A stretch of 64,000 nucleotides of DNA, from positions 1-64,000 of the forward strand of contig CATQGW010000004.1 of assembly GCA_958295515.1 (NCBI GenBank). The letters run 5' to 3'. The position numbers and the translations under genes are program-made. Of the stretch, positions 33,182 to 43,197 are shown piece after piece. This DNA comes from an uncultured Dehalococcoidia bacterium (GTDB lineage Bacteria; Chloroflexota; Dehalococcoidia; Bin125). A model generated the notes under the pieces. The model searched no databases and was not told where the DNA came from. It saw only the letters and a program-made list of their open reading frames with translations. Numbering within the stretch: the stretch's first letter is position 1; every line of letters starts with the position of its first letter.

Positions 33182-36100
33182 CTACCAAGTGTCGATGTTC
33201 GGCCGCCGGCCGCGGCGGATCGGGTGCGGATTCTCACAAGCCATCAGGCCGCGCACAATCCAGCGGCGCGTGTCGGCCGGATCGATCACGCCGTCATTCT
33301 CATGCACAGCCGCCGCGTTGACGCCCTTGCCGCGCCGGTAGGCCTCGGCGACGAGCGCTTCGTAGCGGGCGGCGCGCTGCTCAATGTCCTCAATCGCAGC
33401 AAGCTCGGCGCGCTGACCCAGCCGCACCGCCGCCTCGAGATTCATCCCGCCCAACTCCGCCGTCGGCCAGGCCAGCGCAAAGAGCGGCGCGCGCGAACTG
33501 CCCGTCATCATCGCCTGCGCAGCGAGCCCGTAGGACTTGCGCAGAATGATGGTGAAGCGCGGCGACTGCGCGTTGGCCAGCGTGACGAACACGTTGTTGC
33601 ACTTCCGCGCCAGTCCCGTGCGCTCCACATCAGGACCCACCATCATCCCCGTCGTATCGACCAGCACCACGATCGGGATGTTGAAGCAGTCGCAGAGCTG
33701 CGCAAAACGGCAGATCTTGTCCGCGGCCGGGCTGTCCACCGCGCCGCCCAGATGCTCATTGTTGTTCGCGATCAGCCCGATCGGGTGCCCCTCGATGCGA
33801 ATCAGCGAGGTGACAATTCCCACACCGAACTCGGCGCGCAGCTCAAGCACCGAGCCGACATCGGCCAGCTGCTCGATCACCTTGCGCACACTGAACGGCC
33901 GCTTGCGGTTCTCCGGAATCGCGTGCCGCAGCAGGCGCTGATCAACGCATTCCCAGTCGCCAATCGGACCCTGGAAATAGGAGAGATACTGCTTCGCGGC
34001 GTCGATCGCCTCAAACTCGTCGTCGACGAGGATGTCCACGCTGCCGGCCGGACCGAGGTCCGACATCGGCCCGATCTCCTCCGGCGTGAACAGCCCCAGC
34101 CCGCCGCCCTCGATCGTCGCCGGCCCGCCCATCCCAATGTTGGCGTCGCGCGTGGCGATGATGCAGTCGGTGATCCCCAGGATCGAGGCGTTGCCGGCAA
34201 AGGTGCGGCCCGCAGTGATCCCGATCATCGGCACCGTGCCGCTGATCCGCGCCATCATGTCATAGGTCGGCACCCATTGGCCGGCCGCCGAGATATCCGA
34301 GAAATCGGTGTCCCCGGAGCGCCCCCCCGCGCCCTCCGCCCAGACGATCAGCGGCGTCGCCTGCTCATCAGCGAACTTGATGATCCGGTCCGTCTTCTGG
34401 TGCCCCATCATCCCCTGCGTGCCCGCCCAGACCGTCTCGTCGTACATCGCGATCAGCGTCGACGCCCGGTCCTCGGCGAAGAGCTCGCCGTTGACCGTGC
34501 CGATCCCGGTGATCATCCCGTCCGCGGGCGCGCGGCTGCGCATCTCCTCATCGGACATGATCTTGTGACGCGCGGGCAGCACCAGCGCGCCAAACTCCAC
34601 CCAACTGCCCGCATCCACCAGATCAGCCAAACTCTCGCGCTGCGTGCGCTTGCCCTTGGCGTGGCGCAGCGCCACCCACTCCTCGCGCTGCTCATCTTCG
34701 CCGGCCGCGAGCCGGTCAAGCAGCTCCTGCAGGTCGGGCCGCACGTAGTCCAGATCGATCTGCTCTTCGCGCTCCTCCACGGCATCGCCGACATCGGCCT
34801 CTTCAATGAACGCGAGCGGGTGCCCTTCGTAGACGACATCGCCCTGCTTGACGGTGAGTTGTCGCAGGTAGCCGGCGATGTCCGACTTAATCACGTGCTC
34901 CATCTTCATCGAGTCCATCACGAACATCGGCTCGCCCTCGCGCACCGCGTCGCCCTCGGCGGCGAGGATTTCGATGATCGTCCCCTGCAGCGGCGAGCGC
35001 ACCGGCGCGGTGTTGGGCGGTCCAACAATCTGCGGGACCGGGTGCGCGCCGGGCGCGAGAGTCGCCGTTCCGCCCTGGGTCCCCGCCCCCTCGCGGAAGT
35101 AGTTGAGCCCAGCGAGCGGATCGCGGGTGTCCAACTGGGCGCCCGCCAGCCCCGCCGCAACATTCGCCGCGGTCTGCGGCTCTTCAGCGATCGCCGCAGC
35201 CGCCAGCTCGCCGACATGGTCGTCGACCCAGCGGGTGTAAATGCTTCCGCCAACGAAGTCGCCGTGGGCGAGCGCGCGTTCGAGGAATTGCAGGTTCGTC
35301 TCGACGCCCTCAATGCGAAATTCGGCCAGCGCGCGCCGCGCGCGGCCCACCGCGTCGGCGAAATCGTTCGAGGCCGAGTGCGCAATTACTTTGGCGAGCA
35401 GCGAGTCGAAGTTGGGATTGGTCGTATAGCCGGGATAGCCGTAGCTATCAACGCGCACTCCAGGTCCGGCGGGCGGCTCGAAGGCGCTGAGCATGCCGCC
35501 GGAGGGGCGCACCTCACCGTCCAACTCCATGCGCTCCATATTCACCCGCGTCTGGATCGCAAAGCCGCGCGGCGCGGGTATCTCAGCCTGCGCGAGGCCG
35601 ATCTCCGCCAGCGACTCGCCCGCCGCGATGCGCAGCTGCGCATGCACGAGATCCACGCCGACAACCTCTTCGGTCACGGTGTGCTCCACCTGAAGGCGAG
35701 GATTGGTTTCGATGAACGCGAAGTCGCCGTCGTCGTCTGTGGCGACAAGAAACTCGAAAGTGGCGAGGCTCCGATAGCGGAGCGCGACGGCCATGCGCAC
35801 CGCCGCAGCGGTCAGCTGATCACGGGCGGCAGCGCTCAGCGAGGGGCTGGGCGCCCATTCAACAACCTTCTGATGGCGACGCTGGAGGCTGCATTCACGT
35901 TCGCCAAGCTGCGAGACGCCGCCCTCGCCATCGCCGATGATCTGCACCTCAATATGCCGCGCGCGCGGGCTGAGCCGCTCCACCAGCAGCGCGTCGTCGC
36001 CGAAAGCAGCCGCCGCCTCCGAGCGGCAGCGCGCATAAGCCTCCTCAATCTGGTCCGCGGCGGTCACCACGCGCATGCCGCGACCTCCGCCCCCGGCAAC

Positions 36101-36577
36101 GGCCTTGATCACCATCGAGCCGCCGTTGAGCGAGCCGAAAAAAGCCTGCGCTTCAGCCAGCCCGACCGTGCCGGGGCTGCCCGGCAGCACCGGCACGCCA
36201 TGCTTCACCGCGAGCGCCCGGGAGCGCGCTTTGTCGCCGAAGAGTTCGAGCGACTCGACCGACGGCCCCACGAATGCAATCCCCGCTTCCGCGCAGCGTC
36301 GCGCCAGCTGCGGGCTCTCGGCGAGGAACCCATAGCCGGGGTGAAGAGCGTCGCAGTGCGCCGCTTCCGCAGCGCTGATCACCGCCTCAATATCGAGGTA
36401 GGCGCGCGCGCCGACGCCATCAAGCGCCACCGCCTCGTCCGCGCGGCGCACATGCAGAGAGGCGGCATCATCCTGCGAGTGGATCGCGACCGACTGAATG
36501 CCAAGTTCGCGGGCCGCGCGAATAATGCGGATCGCAATTTCGCCGCGATTGGCGACCAGAAGCCTGCGGATCGTCAT
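33182..36577 (-). CDS. Single-chain acyl-CoA carboxylase (BC-BCCP-CT fusion)
   Basis: 1131 aa. Residues 1 to about 450: biotin carboxylase (LLVANRGEIAIRIIRAARE, LHPGYGFLAES, ATP-grasp AGGGGRGMRVV, ETNPRLQVEHTVTE). About 525-600: biotinyl carrier domain with the acceptor Lys558 in VMDSMKMEH. About 625-1131: complete carboxyltransferase (GRTFAGNASILGITDC, then NNEHLGGAVDSPAADK). ATP and bicarbonate carboxylate biotin, which is transferred to an acyl-CoA. The order resembles the long-chain acyl-CoA carboxylases. Its exact acyl substrate is not deducible. A separate CT gene (38009-39562) lies in the same operon. Confidence 0.93.
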   Translation of the reverse strand: MTIRRLLVANRGEIAIRIIRAARELGIQSVAIHSQDDAASLHVRRADEAVALDGVGARAYLDIEAVISAAEAAHCDALHPGYGFLAESPQLARRCAEAGIAFVGPSVESLELFGDKARSRALAVKHGVPVLPGSPGTVGLAEAQAFFGSLNGGSMVIKAVAGGGGRGMRVVTAADQIEEAYARCRSEAAAAFGDDALLVERLSPRARHIEVQIIGDGEGGVSQLGERECSLQRRHQKVVEWAPSPSLSAAARDQLTAAAVRMAVALRYRSLATFEFLVATDDDGDFAFIETNPRLQVEHTVTEEVVGVDLVHAQLRIAAGESLAEIGLAQAEIPAPRGFAIQTRVNMERMELDGEVRPSGGMLSAFEPPAGPGVRVDSYGYPGYTTNPNFDSLLAKVIAHSASNDFADAVGRARRALAEFRIEGVETNLQFLERALAHGDFVGGSIYTRWVDDHVGELAAAAIAEEPQTAANVAAGLAGAQLDTRDPLAGLNYFREGAGTQGGTATLAPGAHPVPQIVGPPNTAPVRSPLQGTIIEILAAEGDAVREGEPMFVMDSMKMEHVIKSDIAGYLRQLTVKQGDVVYEGHPLAFIEEADVGDAVEEREEQIDLDYVRPDLQELLDRLAAGEDEQREEWVALRHAKGKRTQRESLADLVDAGSWVEFGALVLPARHKIMSDEEMRSRAPADGMITGIGTVNGELFAEDRASTLIAMYDETVWAGTQGMMGHQKTDRIIKFADEQATPLIVWAEGAGGRSGDTDFSDISAAGQWVPTYDMMARISGTVPMIGITAGRTFAGNASILGITDCIIATRDANIGMGGPATIEGGGLGLFTPEEIGPMSDLGPAGSVDILVDDEFEAIDAAKQYLSYFQGPIGDWECVDQRLLRHAIPENRKRPFSVRKVIEQLADVGSVLELRAEFGVGIVTSLIRIEGHPIGLIANNNEHLGGAVDSPAADKICRFAQLCDCFNIPIVVLVDTTGMMVGPDVERTGLARKCNNVFVTLANAQSPRFTIILRKSYGLAAQAMMTGSSRAPLFALAWPTAELGGMNLEAAVRLGQRAELAAIEDIEQRAARYEALVAEAYRRGKGVNAAAVHENDGVIDPADTRRWIVRGLMACENPHPIRRGRRPNIDTW

Positions 36578-36664
36578 AGTGTTCCTCCGCAGGAAGGATA
36601 GAGGCGGCTGAGGACAAGCAACGCTTCGCCGCGCGCTGTTGACGCCGCCAAGCGCCGGCTGCGC

Positions 36665-37879
36665 CTAATCCAGGTGGTAGACGCGGGCGGCGTTGTCGTG
36701 CAGAATTTTCTGCAGGATTTCCTCGGAGATGCCGGAGTGCTCGAACTTGCGCTCGAGGTTTTCGCTCGCAGTTTCGGAGAACTCGAAGGTTCCCGGCGTG
36801 ATGCTGGTCGGGTGGGGGAAGTCGGTTTCGTAGAGCGCGTTGTCCTGAATCAGATCCAGCACGCGCAGCGCCGACTCCTGCTCGAACCAGAAGCTGCCGT
36901 AGACCTGTCGGCGGAAGTACTCGCTGGGCAGCAGGTCGCGCTCCGGATGCGCCTTGTCCAGGCCCAGGTTGATCCACTGCCAGTCCATCGATTCGAGCAG
37001 ATAGGGGATGTAGCCCAGGCCGCTTTCGACCGAGACGAAATCGAGCTTGGGGTAGCGGTGGCAGAGGCCGCTGAAAATCACTTCGGAGATCGCGTCGGTG
37101 TTGCCGAGGAAACCCATCACGGTCAGCTTGACCAGGTGGGTCGCCGGGTCGTAGCCGGGCCAGATATTCATCTCGCGGCCGGCGTCGATGTGGAAGGTGA
37201 TCGGCAGCCCGGCATCCTGTGCGGCATTCCAGATCGGATCCCAGTGCGGCTCGGCCAGCCAGGGCAGGCCGTAGCCGTCGGGCTGGTAGGTCATCATCAC
37301 CGACTTGTGCCCGGCCGCAGCGTTGCGCTCGATCTCGCGCACGCAGGCATCAAGATCCCAGAGCGGCAGCGAAACCTGGGCGAGCAGCCGCTGCGGGTCG
37401 ACGCTGCACCAGTCGGTCAGGAAGTCGTTGTAGGCGCGGCAACACTCCAGCGCCAGTTCAGGCTCCGAGCGCGCAATGCTGAGGTATTGGCGGCTCCCGC
37501 CGATATTGGGGAAGATCAGATTGGCGTGGACGCCGACCTCGTCCATCAAGCTGAGCCGCGCCTCCGCGTCGCTGGCCGCGGCGTGCGCATCGGCGAGGGT
37601 GTGGGGATGGCCGGGCCAGTGTTCGTTGTGCCCGGACCAGGCCAGCAGCGCGGTGGGCATGCTCGGCTTGCCGTCGATCACCCAGATGTCGTCGTCGGAG
37701 GCGCGGTCGATATTGATCCGCGCGAGCATCTCCGCGTCGCCCGCGTCGCCGGCTTTGACCACGTGCGGGACGCGATCACCCCACTTCGCAGAGACTCGCG
37801 AAGTCCAGACATCCTCCGGCTCGGAGATATGGGTGTCGACATCGATCACCTGGATACGATCGGTGATGCCAGTGGTCAT
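36665..37879 (-). CDS. Amidohydrolase 2 family protein
   Basis: 404 aa TIM-barrel metal hydrolase or decarboxylase. VIDVDTHISEPEDVW gives the N-terminal metal site (DxH), ITFHIDAGREMN the second His, and YETDFPHPTS the C-terminal Asp. Related to ACMSD-type decarboxylases and similar enzymes acting on aromatic or cyclic acids. It is in the operon between the fused acyl-CoA carboxylase and the separate carboxyltransferase, so it probably releases a carboxylic acid fed into CoA activation. Confidence 0.88.
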   Translation of the reverse strand: MTTGITDRIQVIDVDTHISEPEDVWTSRVSAKWGDRVPHVVKAGDAGDAEMLARINIDRASDDDIWVIDGKPSMPTALLAWSGHNEHWPGHPHTLADAHAAASDAEARLSLMDEVGVHANLIFPNIGGSRQYLSIARSEPELALECCRAYNDFLTDWCSVDPQRLLAQVSLPLWDLDACVREIERNAAAGHKSVMMTYQPDGYGLPWLAEPHWDPIWNAAQDAGLPITFHIDAGREMNIWPGYDPATHLVKLTVMGFLGNTDAISEVIFSGLCHRYPKLDFVSVESGLGYIPYLLESMDWQWINLGLDKAHPERDLLPSEYFRRQVYGSFWFEQESALRVLDLIQDNALYETDFPHPTSITPGTFEFSETASENLERKFEHSGISEEILQKILHDNAARVYHLD

Positions 37880-38008
37880 GGCAGGGCGCTTTCAGATACC
37901 CGCCGCGGACGGCCACGGCGCGGGTGATTGCGCCCATGCTAGAGAACCACGCGCGAGTCCGTGCGGGATATTTCGTCCAACGCGGAGGGGTTGGGAATGG
38001 CTCGGCGG

Positions 38009-39562
38009 TCAGGGGCGAAAGCCGGTGCGGGACTTCTTGCCCAGGTCCTGCGGCAAAGCGCGGTAAGCGAGATCGACAAAACGCTGGAGGTATTGACGAG
38101 TCTCGACCGGATCAATGATCTCCTCAACACCGCCGGCCTCAGCGGTGCGGAAGACATTGCGCAGCACCTGGAGTTCGGCCTCGATCTCGGCGGTGCGCGC
38201 AGCCGGATCGGGCGAGGCCTCGATTTCGCGCCTGAAGGCGGCGCTGACGCCGCCTTCAATGGGAATCGAGCCGAACTCGCCCGAAGGCCACGCAACGCGG
38301 TAGTTGAGCCGCGCCGCATCGCTCGTCGCCGCGCCGGCCATCCCGTAGCACTTGCGGATATGCACGGTGAACGTGGGAATCGTGATGTTCTGCCAGGTCC
38401 AGATCGCCCGCATACCGGAGCGCAGCGTGCCCGCGCGCTCCGCCTGTTCGCCGATCATGAAGCCCGGGATATCGACGAAATACACGACGGGGATGTGGAA
38501 GACATCGCAGAAGTCGAGGAAGCGCGCCTGTTTGTCCGCAGCACGGGCGTCGAGCGCGCCGCCGTGTTTGGCCGCGTTGTTGGCGATGATCCCGATCGGA
38601 TGGCCGTCGACGCGGGCCAGCGCGACAATCAGCGCCTCGCCGAAGTTGGGCGCGATCTCAAACAGCTCCCCGCGATCAACGCAGGCCGCCACGAGCGTTT
38701 TCATGGCGTAGGGGCGCTTGCGGTTTTCGGGCACGATCGTGGCGAGGGTGCGCCGCCAATCGTCGGGCGGCGGCTCCGCGGCTCGGACGGGCGGCAGTTC
38801 CCAAACGTTCGTCGGCAGGTAGCTCAGCAGCGCGCGAATCTGGCGGAATGCGTCGTATTCATCTTCCGCCTCGTTATCGACGCAACCGGATTCGCGGGTG
38901 TGGATTTGCGATCCGCCGAGCTCCTGCTTGGTCAGGTTGTGTCCGAGCGCCCGCTTGACCACGGGCGGACCCGAGGCGAACAGCTCGGATGTGTGCTTCA
39001 CCATCACGTTCCAGTGCGAGAGCAGCGCCACGCCGGCAGGACCGCCCGCGACGGAGCCGAGCACCGCGCAGATCAGCGGGGCCTGCTCCATGATCTGCAT
39101 CGGGCCTTTGAACACGGGATAGTCGCTGGGCAGATAGGAGTGCCCGCGTTCGGAGACGCCTTCAATGTTCGCCCCGGCGCCGTCCAGCAGATTGATGAAC
39201 GGCAGCTTGAATTCGATCGCGAGGTCTTGCAGCAGCCCGCCCTTACGGCCCGGCTTGGTTGCCGAGCCGCCGCGAATCGTGAAGTCGGTGCCGGTCACCA
39301 CGACGCGGCGTCCCTCGATGCGGCCGAATCCGCCGACGGTCGTCGCCGGGATAAAGCCGATCAGGTCTTCGCCGGCGTATTCGCCCGCACCGGACAGGCC
39401 GGAGATCTCGTCGAAGCTGCCCGGGTCGAGCAGCGCGTCAATCCGCTCGCGCACCGTGAGCTTGCCCCGCTCATGCTGCCGCGCGACGGATTCAGGACCG
39501 CCCATCACCGTGGACAGTTCGCGCCGGCGGCGCAATTCTTCAAGTTCGCGTTCCCAGGGCAT
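38009..39562 (-). CDS. Acyl-CoA carboxylase carboxyltransferase subunit
   Basis: 517 aa, the normal length of PccB/AccB-type beta subunits. Two crotonase-like halves: N-part ERIDALLDPGSFDEISGL, GRRVVVTGTDFTIRGGS, LLDGAGANI; C-part KRPYAMKTLVAACVD, IANNAAKHGGALDARAADK and FVDIPGFMIG. Would carboxylate an acyl-CoA using biotin carried by another chain, possibly the carrier domain of the 1131-aa protein. Followed on the same strand by the amidohydrolase gene after 129 bp. Confidence 0.92.
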   Translation of the reverse strand: MPWERELEELRRRRELSTVMGGPESVARQHERGKLTVRERIDALLDPGSFDEISGLSGAGEYAGEDLIGFIPATTVGGFGRIEGRRVVVTGTDFTIRGGSATKPGRKGGLLQDLAIEFKLPFINLLDGAGANIEGVSERGHSYLPSDYPVFKGPMQIMEQAPLICAVLGSVAGGPAGVALLSHWNVMVKHTSELFASGPPVVKRALGHNLTKQELGGSQIHTRESGCVDNEAEDEYDAFRQIRALLSYLPTNVWELPPVRAAEPPPDDWRRTLATIVPENRKRPYAMKTLVAACVDRGELFEIAPNFGEALIVALARVDGHPIGIIANNAAKHGGALDARAADKQARFLDFCDVFHIPVVYFVDIPGFMIGEQAERAGTLRSGMRAIWTWQNITIPTFTVHIRKCYGMAGAATSDAARLNYRVAWPSGEFGSIPIEGGVSAAFRREIEASPDPAARTAEIEAELQVLRNVFRTAEAGGVEEIIDPVETRQYLQRFVDLAYRALPQDLGKKSRTGFRP

Positions 39563-39601
39563 CGGTCGATCCTTCCCGGCGCGTCCCGCGGGCTGCGCAG
39601 G

Positions 39602-40564
39602 TCAGCCGAGCACGGAGGGATTGACGATCGCCGGCGGCATCTCGCCGCCGACCACGGCAGCGACATTCTGACAAGCCAGCTTGCGCATCGCGTAGCGCGT
39701 CTCCTCGGTGGCCGTGCCGATGTGCGGGAAGCTGATCACATTGGGCAGCGCGACAATCGGCTCGTCGGCCTGCGGCGGCTCCTGCTCGAGCACATCGAGG
39801 CCCGCACCGGCGATCCGATTCTCCTCCAGCGCCCGCTGCAGGGCGCGCTGATCCACCGTCGGCCCGCGCGACGTGTTGATCAGATACGCGCTCGGCTTCA
39901 TCAAAGCCAGTTCGCGCTCGCCCACCACATGGCGGGAGCTGTTGTTGAGATCGGTGTGAACCGAGACGAAGTCCGACTCGCGCAGCAGGTCGTCCATCTC
40001 GCGGCGCTCCGCAGGCGGCGCATCGGCGGGCGCGTCCTCGAAGACGTCGTACCAGATCACGTTCATCCCGAAAGCGTTCATCCGCCGCGCCACCTCCCGC
40101 CCAATCCGTCCGAAGCCGATCACGCCGAACGTCTTGCCCTGCGGGTCGTGGGCGAGCGCCGGCTGCCGCTCGCGCCGCCCCCACGCGCCGCTCCGGTTGT
40201 AGGCCTCGAAGCCCATCAGCCCGCGCGAGAGCATCAGCATGAACGCCGTCGTCAGATCGGCCACCGCGTCGTTCAGCACACCGGGCGTGTTGCAAAGCGC
40301 CACGCCGTGCGCGGTGAGGAAGTCCACATCGAAGGCGTCGTAGCCGACCGACGTAGTCGCAACGACCTTGAGCTCGGGCGCGGCGGCGAGCAGCTCCTCA
40401 TCGACGCGGATCAGCGGGTTGAGCAAAATGCCGTGAGCGCCCGCGGCCGCGGCGAGAAATTCGGCGCGCTCCGCGCCGAAAGGCACAACCGTCACCTCCC
40501 CGGCGGCGGCCAGAATCTCATGCAATTCGTCTTCCACGGGCACGGCCTGGATGATCTTGGGCAT
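39602..40564 (-). CDS. D-isomer-specific 2-hydroxyacid dehydrogenase
   Basis: 320 aa from ATG 40564 (GGGAG 9 nt before; an ATG at 40573 is the alternative). Rossmann motif FGVIGFGRIGREVARRM, catalytic Arg in LINTSRGPTVDQRAL, Glu in DVLEQEPP, His in FPHIGTATEETRYAM. Glyoxylate/hydroxypyruvate-reductase-like, NAD(P)H dependent. First gene of the catabolic operon, 39 bp before the carboxyltransferase gene. The longer open frame upstream is antisense to the binding-protein gene at 40763. Confidence 0.92.
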   Translation of the reverse strand: MPKIIQAVPVEDELHEILAAAGEVTVVPFGAERAEFLAAAAGAHGILLNPLIRVDEELLAAAPELKVVATTSVGYDAFDVDFLTAHGVALCNTPGVLNDAVADLTTAFMLMLSRGLMGFEAYNRSGAWGRRERQPALAHDPQGKTFGVIGFGRIGREVARRMNAFGMNVIWYDVFEDAPADAPPAERREMDDLLRESDFVSVHTDLNNSSRHVVGERELALMKPSAYLINTSRGPTVDQRALQRALEENRIAGAGLDVLEQEPPQADEPIVALPNVISFPHIGTATEETRYAMRKLACQNVAAVVGGEMPPAIVNPSVLG

Positions 40565-40762
40565 TGCGGACATCTCCCTCTCAGTCGCACATCGAACTGA
40601 TCGCGTCGGTGAATGTGTTGATGCTAACCGCCAGGAGCGTTCGACTCCTGCCTGGATCGCAGCCGATGCCAGCGCCGACGACCTTGAGCTCGGCGAAGCT
40701 GTCAGAGTGAGGCGGGTCTGATAATCGTAGGAGCTGTCTACAGCGATGCCGGTGGAAGGGGA

Positions 40763-42415
40763 ATGCGTGTGGCGCAGCGGAGCAATTGGCGGCGAATGGG
40801 ACAAGCGCGGCTGAGCCGCCGCGCGCTGCTGCGCGCCTCGCTGCGCGCCGGCGTCGGCGCGGCCGGCCTCGCGCTGGTCGGCTGCGGCGAAGACGACGAT
40901 GACGCGCCGACGCCGGACCTCGCCAAATCCCGGCGCGGCGGCAGAGCGCGCGGCGCGCAGATCGAGGAGATGATCGGCAACTTCGGCATGGACCCCCACA
41001 CCTCGCTGGAGCAGTCGGGACTCTGGCGGATGATCTTCGACCCGCTGATCGCGACCGCGCCGGACGGCCTGATCGACCAGGACGCCTCCCTCGCCGAGCG
41101 GCACGAGTTCGCCGACGACACCACAATCGTCTTCAGCCTGCGCGAGGGCGTGCGCTTTCACGACGGCACGCCGTTCGACGGCGAAGCGGTGCGCTACAAC
41201 CTGGCGCGCGCCGTCGATCCGATGCTGGCCGGCGGCGGCGTCTACGCGGCGGCGTTCGCAGCGATCGAACAAATCGATGTGCAGCACGAGCGCACCGTGC
41301 AGTTCAAGCTGGCCTCGCCGAACGCCGCGCTGCTGACCAATCTGCAGGAGCGCGGCGGGTTAATGCTTTCGCCGCACCACGCCGAAGCGAGCGACGCCGA
41401 GACGCTGCGCACCTCTCCGACCGGCACCGGCCCCTACCGCCTGAGCCGCTGGATCGCGCAGGAGACGACGCGCTTGGAGGCCTTCGAGCAGTACTGGCGT
41501 CGACGCGGCGACGGCGGCCGCTACGCGCTGCTGGACGAATTCGCGCTGGTGCCCATCGCCGATCCGGCCGAGCGCGCCGCAGCCGTGCTGAACGGCGATC
41601 TGGAGTTCACGATCATGCCCGAAGATCGGGCCGTGGACGATCTCCTCGAATCGGACGACCTCCAGATTTCAACCCGCTCCGGCTACGGGCATGTCTCGTG
41701 GTACGTCAATCACGCGCTCGCGCCCGCCGATAACGTCGATTTCCGCCGCGCCCTGCTGTACGGCTGGGACAAGCCGGGCATCAACGCCCGCTTCTTCGGC
41801 GGGCGCGCGGAACCGGCCGCATCGCTGTTGACGCCGGCATCGTGGGCATATCAGCCCGCCTCCGCATACCCGACCGCCTACGACCCCGCCAAAGCGCAGG
41901 AATACATGGAGCGATCGGGCGTCGCGGAAGCGGATCGCGTGATCGAGATCGCCCCGGTCGACGAAGTGATGGGGCGCTGGCTGGCGGTGATGGCCGAGAA
42001 CTGGCAGGCGCTGGGCGTGCGGACAGTCATCGCGCCGGTCGGCGACGCAACAACCCGCCCGTGGAAGAACCTCGGTCAGCCGGGCGATCTACAGGTGCTG
42101 GCAATCGGCGGGCACCGCGGCGAGCCCGACACCACGGCGCGGCTCGCGCTGACCCAGAGCGGCGCCTGGAATCTGGGCGCCGCCCCCACCCCGGAGCTGG
42201 AACCGCTCGTCAACGAAGCAATCCAAACCTACGACCGCGAGCAGCGGCGCGGCATCTACGCCCGCATCCAGGAGCTGCACGCCGAGCATCTCTACAGCGT
42301 GCTGCCCGGCCTCTACATCTCCGTCTACAGCGTCAACCGCCCAACCGTAACCGGCCTAAGCTGGGATCTGAACGGCATCGAGTCCTACACGGATCTGGCC
42401 CGCCGCGCACAATAG
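40763..42415 (+). CDS. Family 5 (peptide/opine-type) ABC substrate-binding lipoprotein, Tat-exported
   Basis: 550 aa. The N-terminus has a twin-arginine signal (LSRRALLRASLRAGVGAAG) ending in a lipobox LVGC then GEDDDD. The mature part has the SBP_5 layout: MIFDPLIATAPDGLI, FSLREGVRFHDGTPFDGEAVRYN, GTGPYRLSRW, VLPGLYISVYSVN. Binds a peptide or other solute outside the membrane. No permease genes adjoin it, so it is an orphan binding protein; its signal closely resembles that of the paralogue at 60776-62653. Confidence 0.88.
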   Translation: MRVAQRSNWRRMGQARLSRRALLRASLRAGVGAAGLALVGCGEDDDDAPTPDLAKSRRGGRARGAQIEEMIGNFGMDPHTSLEQSGLWRMIFDPLIATAPDGLIDQDASLAERHEFADDTTIVFSLREGVRFHDGTPFDGEAVRYNLARAVDPMLAGGGVYAAAFAAIEQIDVQHERTVQFKLASPNAALLTNLQERGGLMLSPHHAEASDAETLRTSPTGTGPYRLSRWIAQETTRLEAFEQYWRRRGDGGRYALLDEFALVPIADPAERAAAVLNGDLEFTIMPEDRAVDDLLESDDLQISTRSGYGHVSWYVNHALAPADNVDFRRALLYGWDKPGINARFFGGRAEPAASLLTPASWAYQPASAYPTAYDPAKAQEYMERSGVAEADRVIEIAPVDEVMGRWLAVMAENWQALGVRTVIAPVGDATTRPWKNLGQPGDLQVLAIGGHRGEPDTTARLALTQSGAWNLGAAPTPELEPLVNEAIQTYDREQRRGIYARIQELHAEHLYSVLPGLYISVYSVNRPTVTGLSWDLNGIESYTDLARRAQ

Positions 42416-42467
42416 CCGCACACATCAATAGAAGCGCGCGCCCGACAACGGGCTTGGCCGCGATGCC

Positions 42468-43184
42468 TCACGGAGCCCCGGCCAGCAACCCACTGACCGC
42501 TTCGATCAGCCGCTCAATCCGCGTCCGCGCAACGGTCGTCAAACGGGTCGCGGGCGCCACCAACGGCTCTCCCGTCTCATGCGCCTCCCTCAGCTCGTAG
42601 GTGGAGCTCCTGATCAGCTTCATTTCCGCCTCAAGCTCTGTGAGCGCGGCGAGGATCGACTCGTCTACGAAGACCGGCGACGGTTCGGTCAACTCCCTGA
42701 CGAAGTCGGACAGCTGGAAGGAGATACCATAAAGACGCAATGATGCGAACTCGAGCGCGGCGGCATTCTCGCGTTCGAGCGGCCAGCTGCCCGGGCGGCT
42801 GTCCGCCCGGGGCTCGATGATTGCGTCGATCATATCCAGCTCGATCTCGATCTGGCTGAGCAGCGCAAGCAGCCGCAGCGCTTCGGCCTTGACGAAGATC
42901 ACCTCGAATTCCGAGACATCCGCGGCCGGGGCGGCTGCAAATGGTTCAACGCCGCGGTCAACCCTGTCGGCGGCAGCCTCAACCCGCTCCGCCGCGTCCT
43001 CCAGTCCCACCGAGTCGACGACGGCGGGCCGCTCAACGGTGGGAGCAGGGTCGCTGCACGCGACGCCCACAGCCAACACCGGCATCGCCAAGAGAACAAT
43101 GATCCAGCGCCGCACGATCGGCGAGACGGCGTGAGCGCCGGCACGCCACTGACCATGCTGAACGGTCATTGCCAATCCTCTCAT
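42468..43184 (-). CDS. Lipoprotein of unknown family, short paralogue
   Basis: About 238 aa from ATG 43184 (GGAG 6 nt before; ATG 43169 also possible). Lipobox AVGVAC then SD. After it comes VDSVGLEDAAERVEAAADRVDR, a heptad-like helix, then a helical domain with KAEALRLLALLSQIEIELDMID and WPLERENAAALEFASLRL. It ends at ERLIEAVSGLLAGAP. I do not recognise the family. It is a paralogue of the first two-thirds of the next gene upstream (43198-44319), with which it forms an operon. Confidence 0.65.
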   Translation of the reverse strand: MRGLAMTVQHGQWRAGAHAVSPIVRRWIIVLLAMPVLAVGVACSDPAPTVERPAVVDSVGLEDAAERVEAAADRVDRGVEPFAAAPAADVSEFEVIFVKAEALRLLALLSQIEIELDMIDAIIEPRADSRPGSWPLERENAAALEFASLRLYGISFQLSDFVRELTEPSPVFVDESILAALTELEAEMKLIRSSTYELREAHETGEPLVAPATRLTTVARTRIERLIEAVSGLLAGAP

Positions 43185-43197
43185 CCCTTGCTCCACA

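Noticed and set aside
37897-37925. Possible further copy of the palindromic repeat upstream of the amidohydrolase
   Set aside because: Only one arm (ATACCCGC) is recognisable; the other is too degenerate.
40565-41287. N-terminal extension of the 2-hydroxyacid dehydrogenase frame
   Set aside because: Antisense to the Tat signal and first domain of the binding-protein gene at 40763; low-complexity Arg/Ala sequence.
42440-42453. Small hairpin GCCCG/CGGGC between convergent genes as a terminator
   Set aside because: Only 5 bp and no T-run; below what is expected by chance at this GC content.
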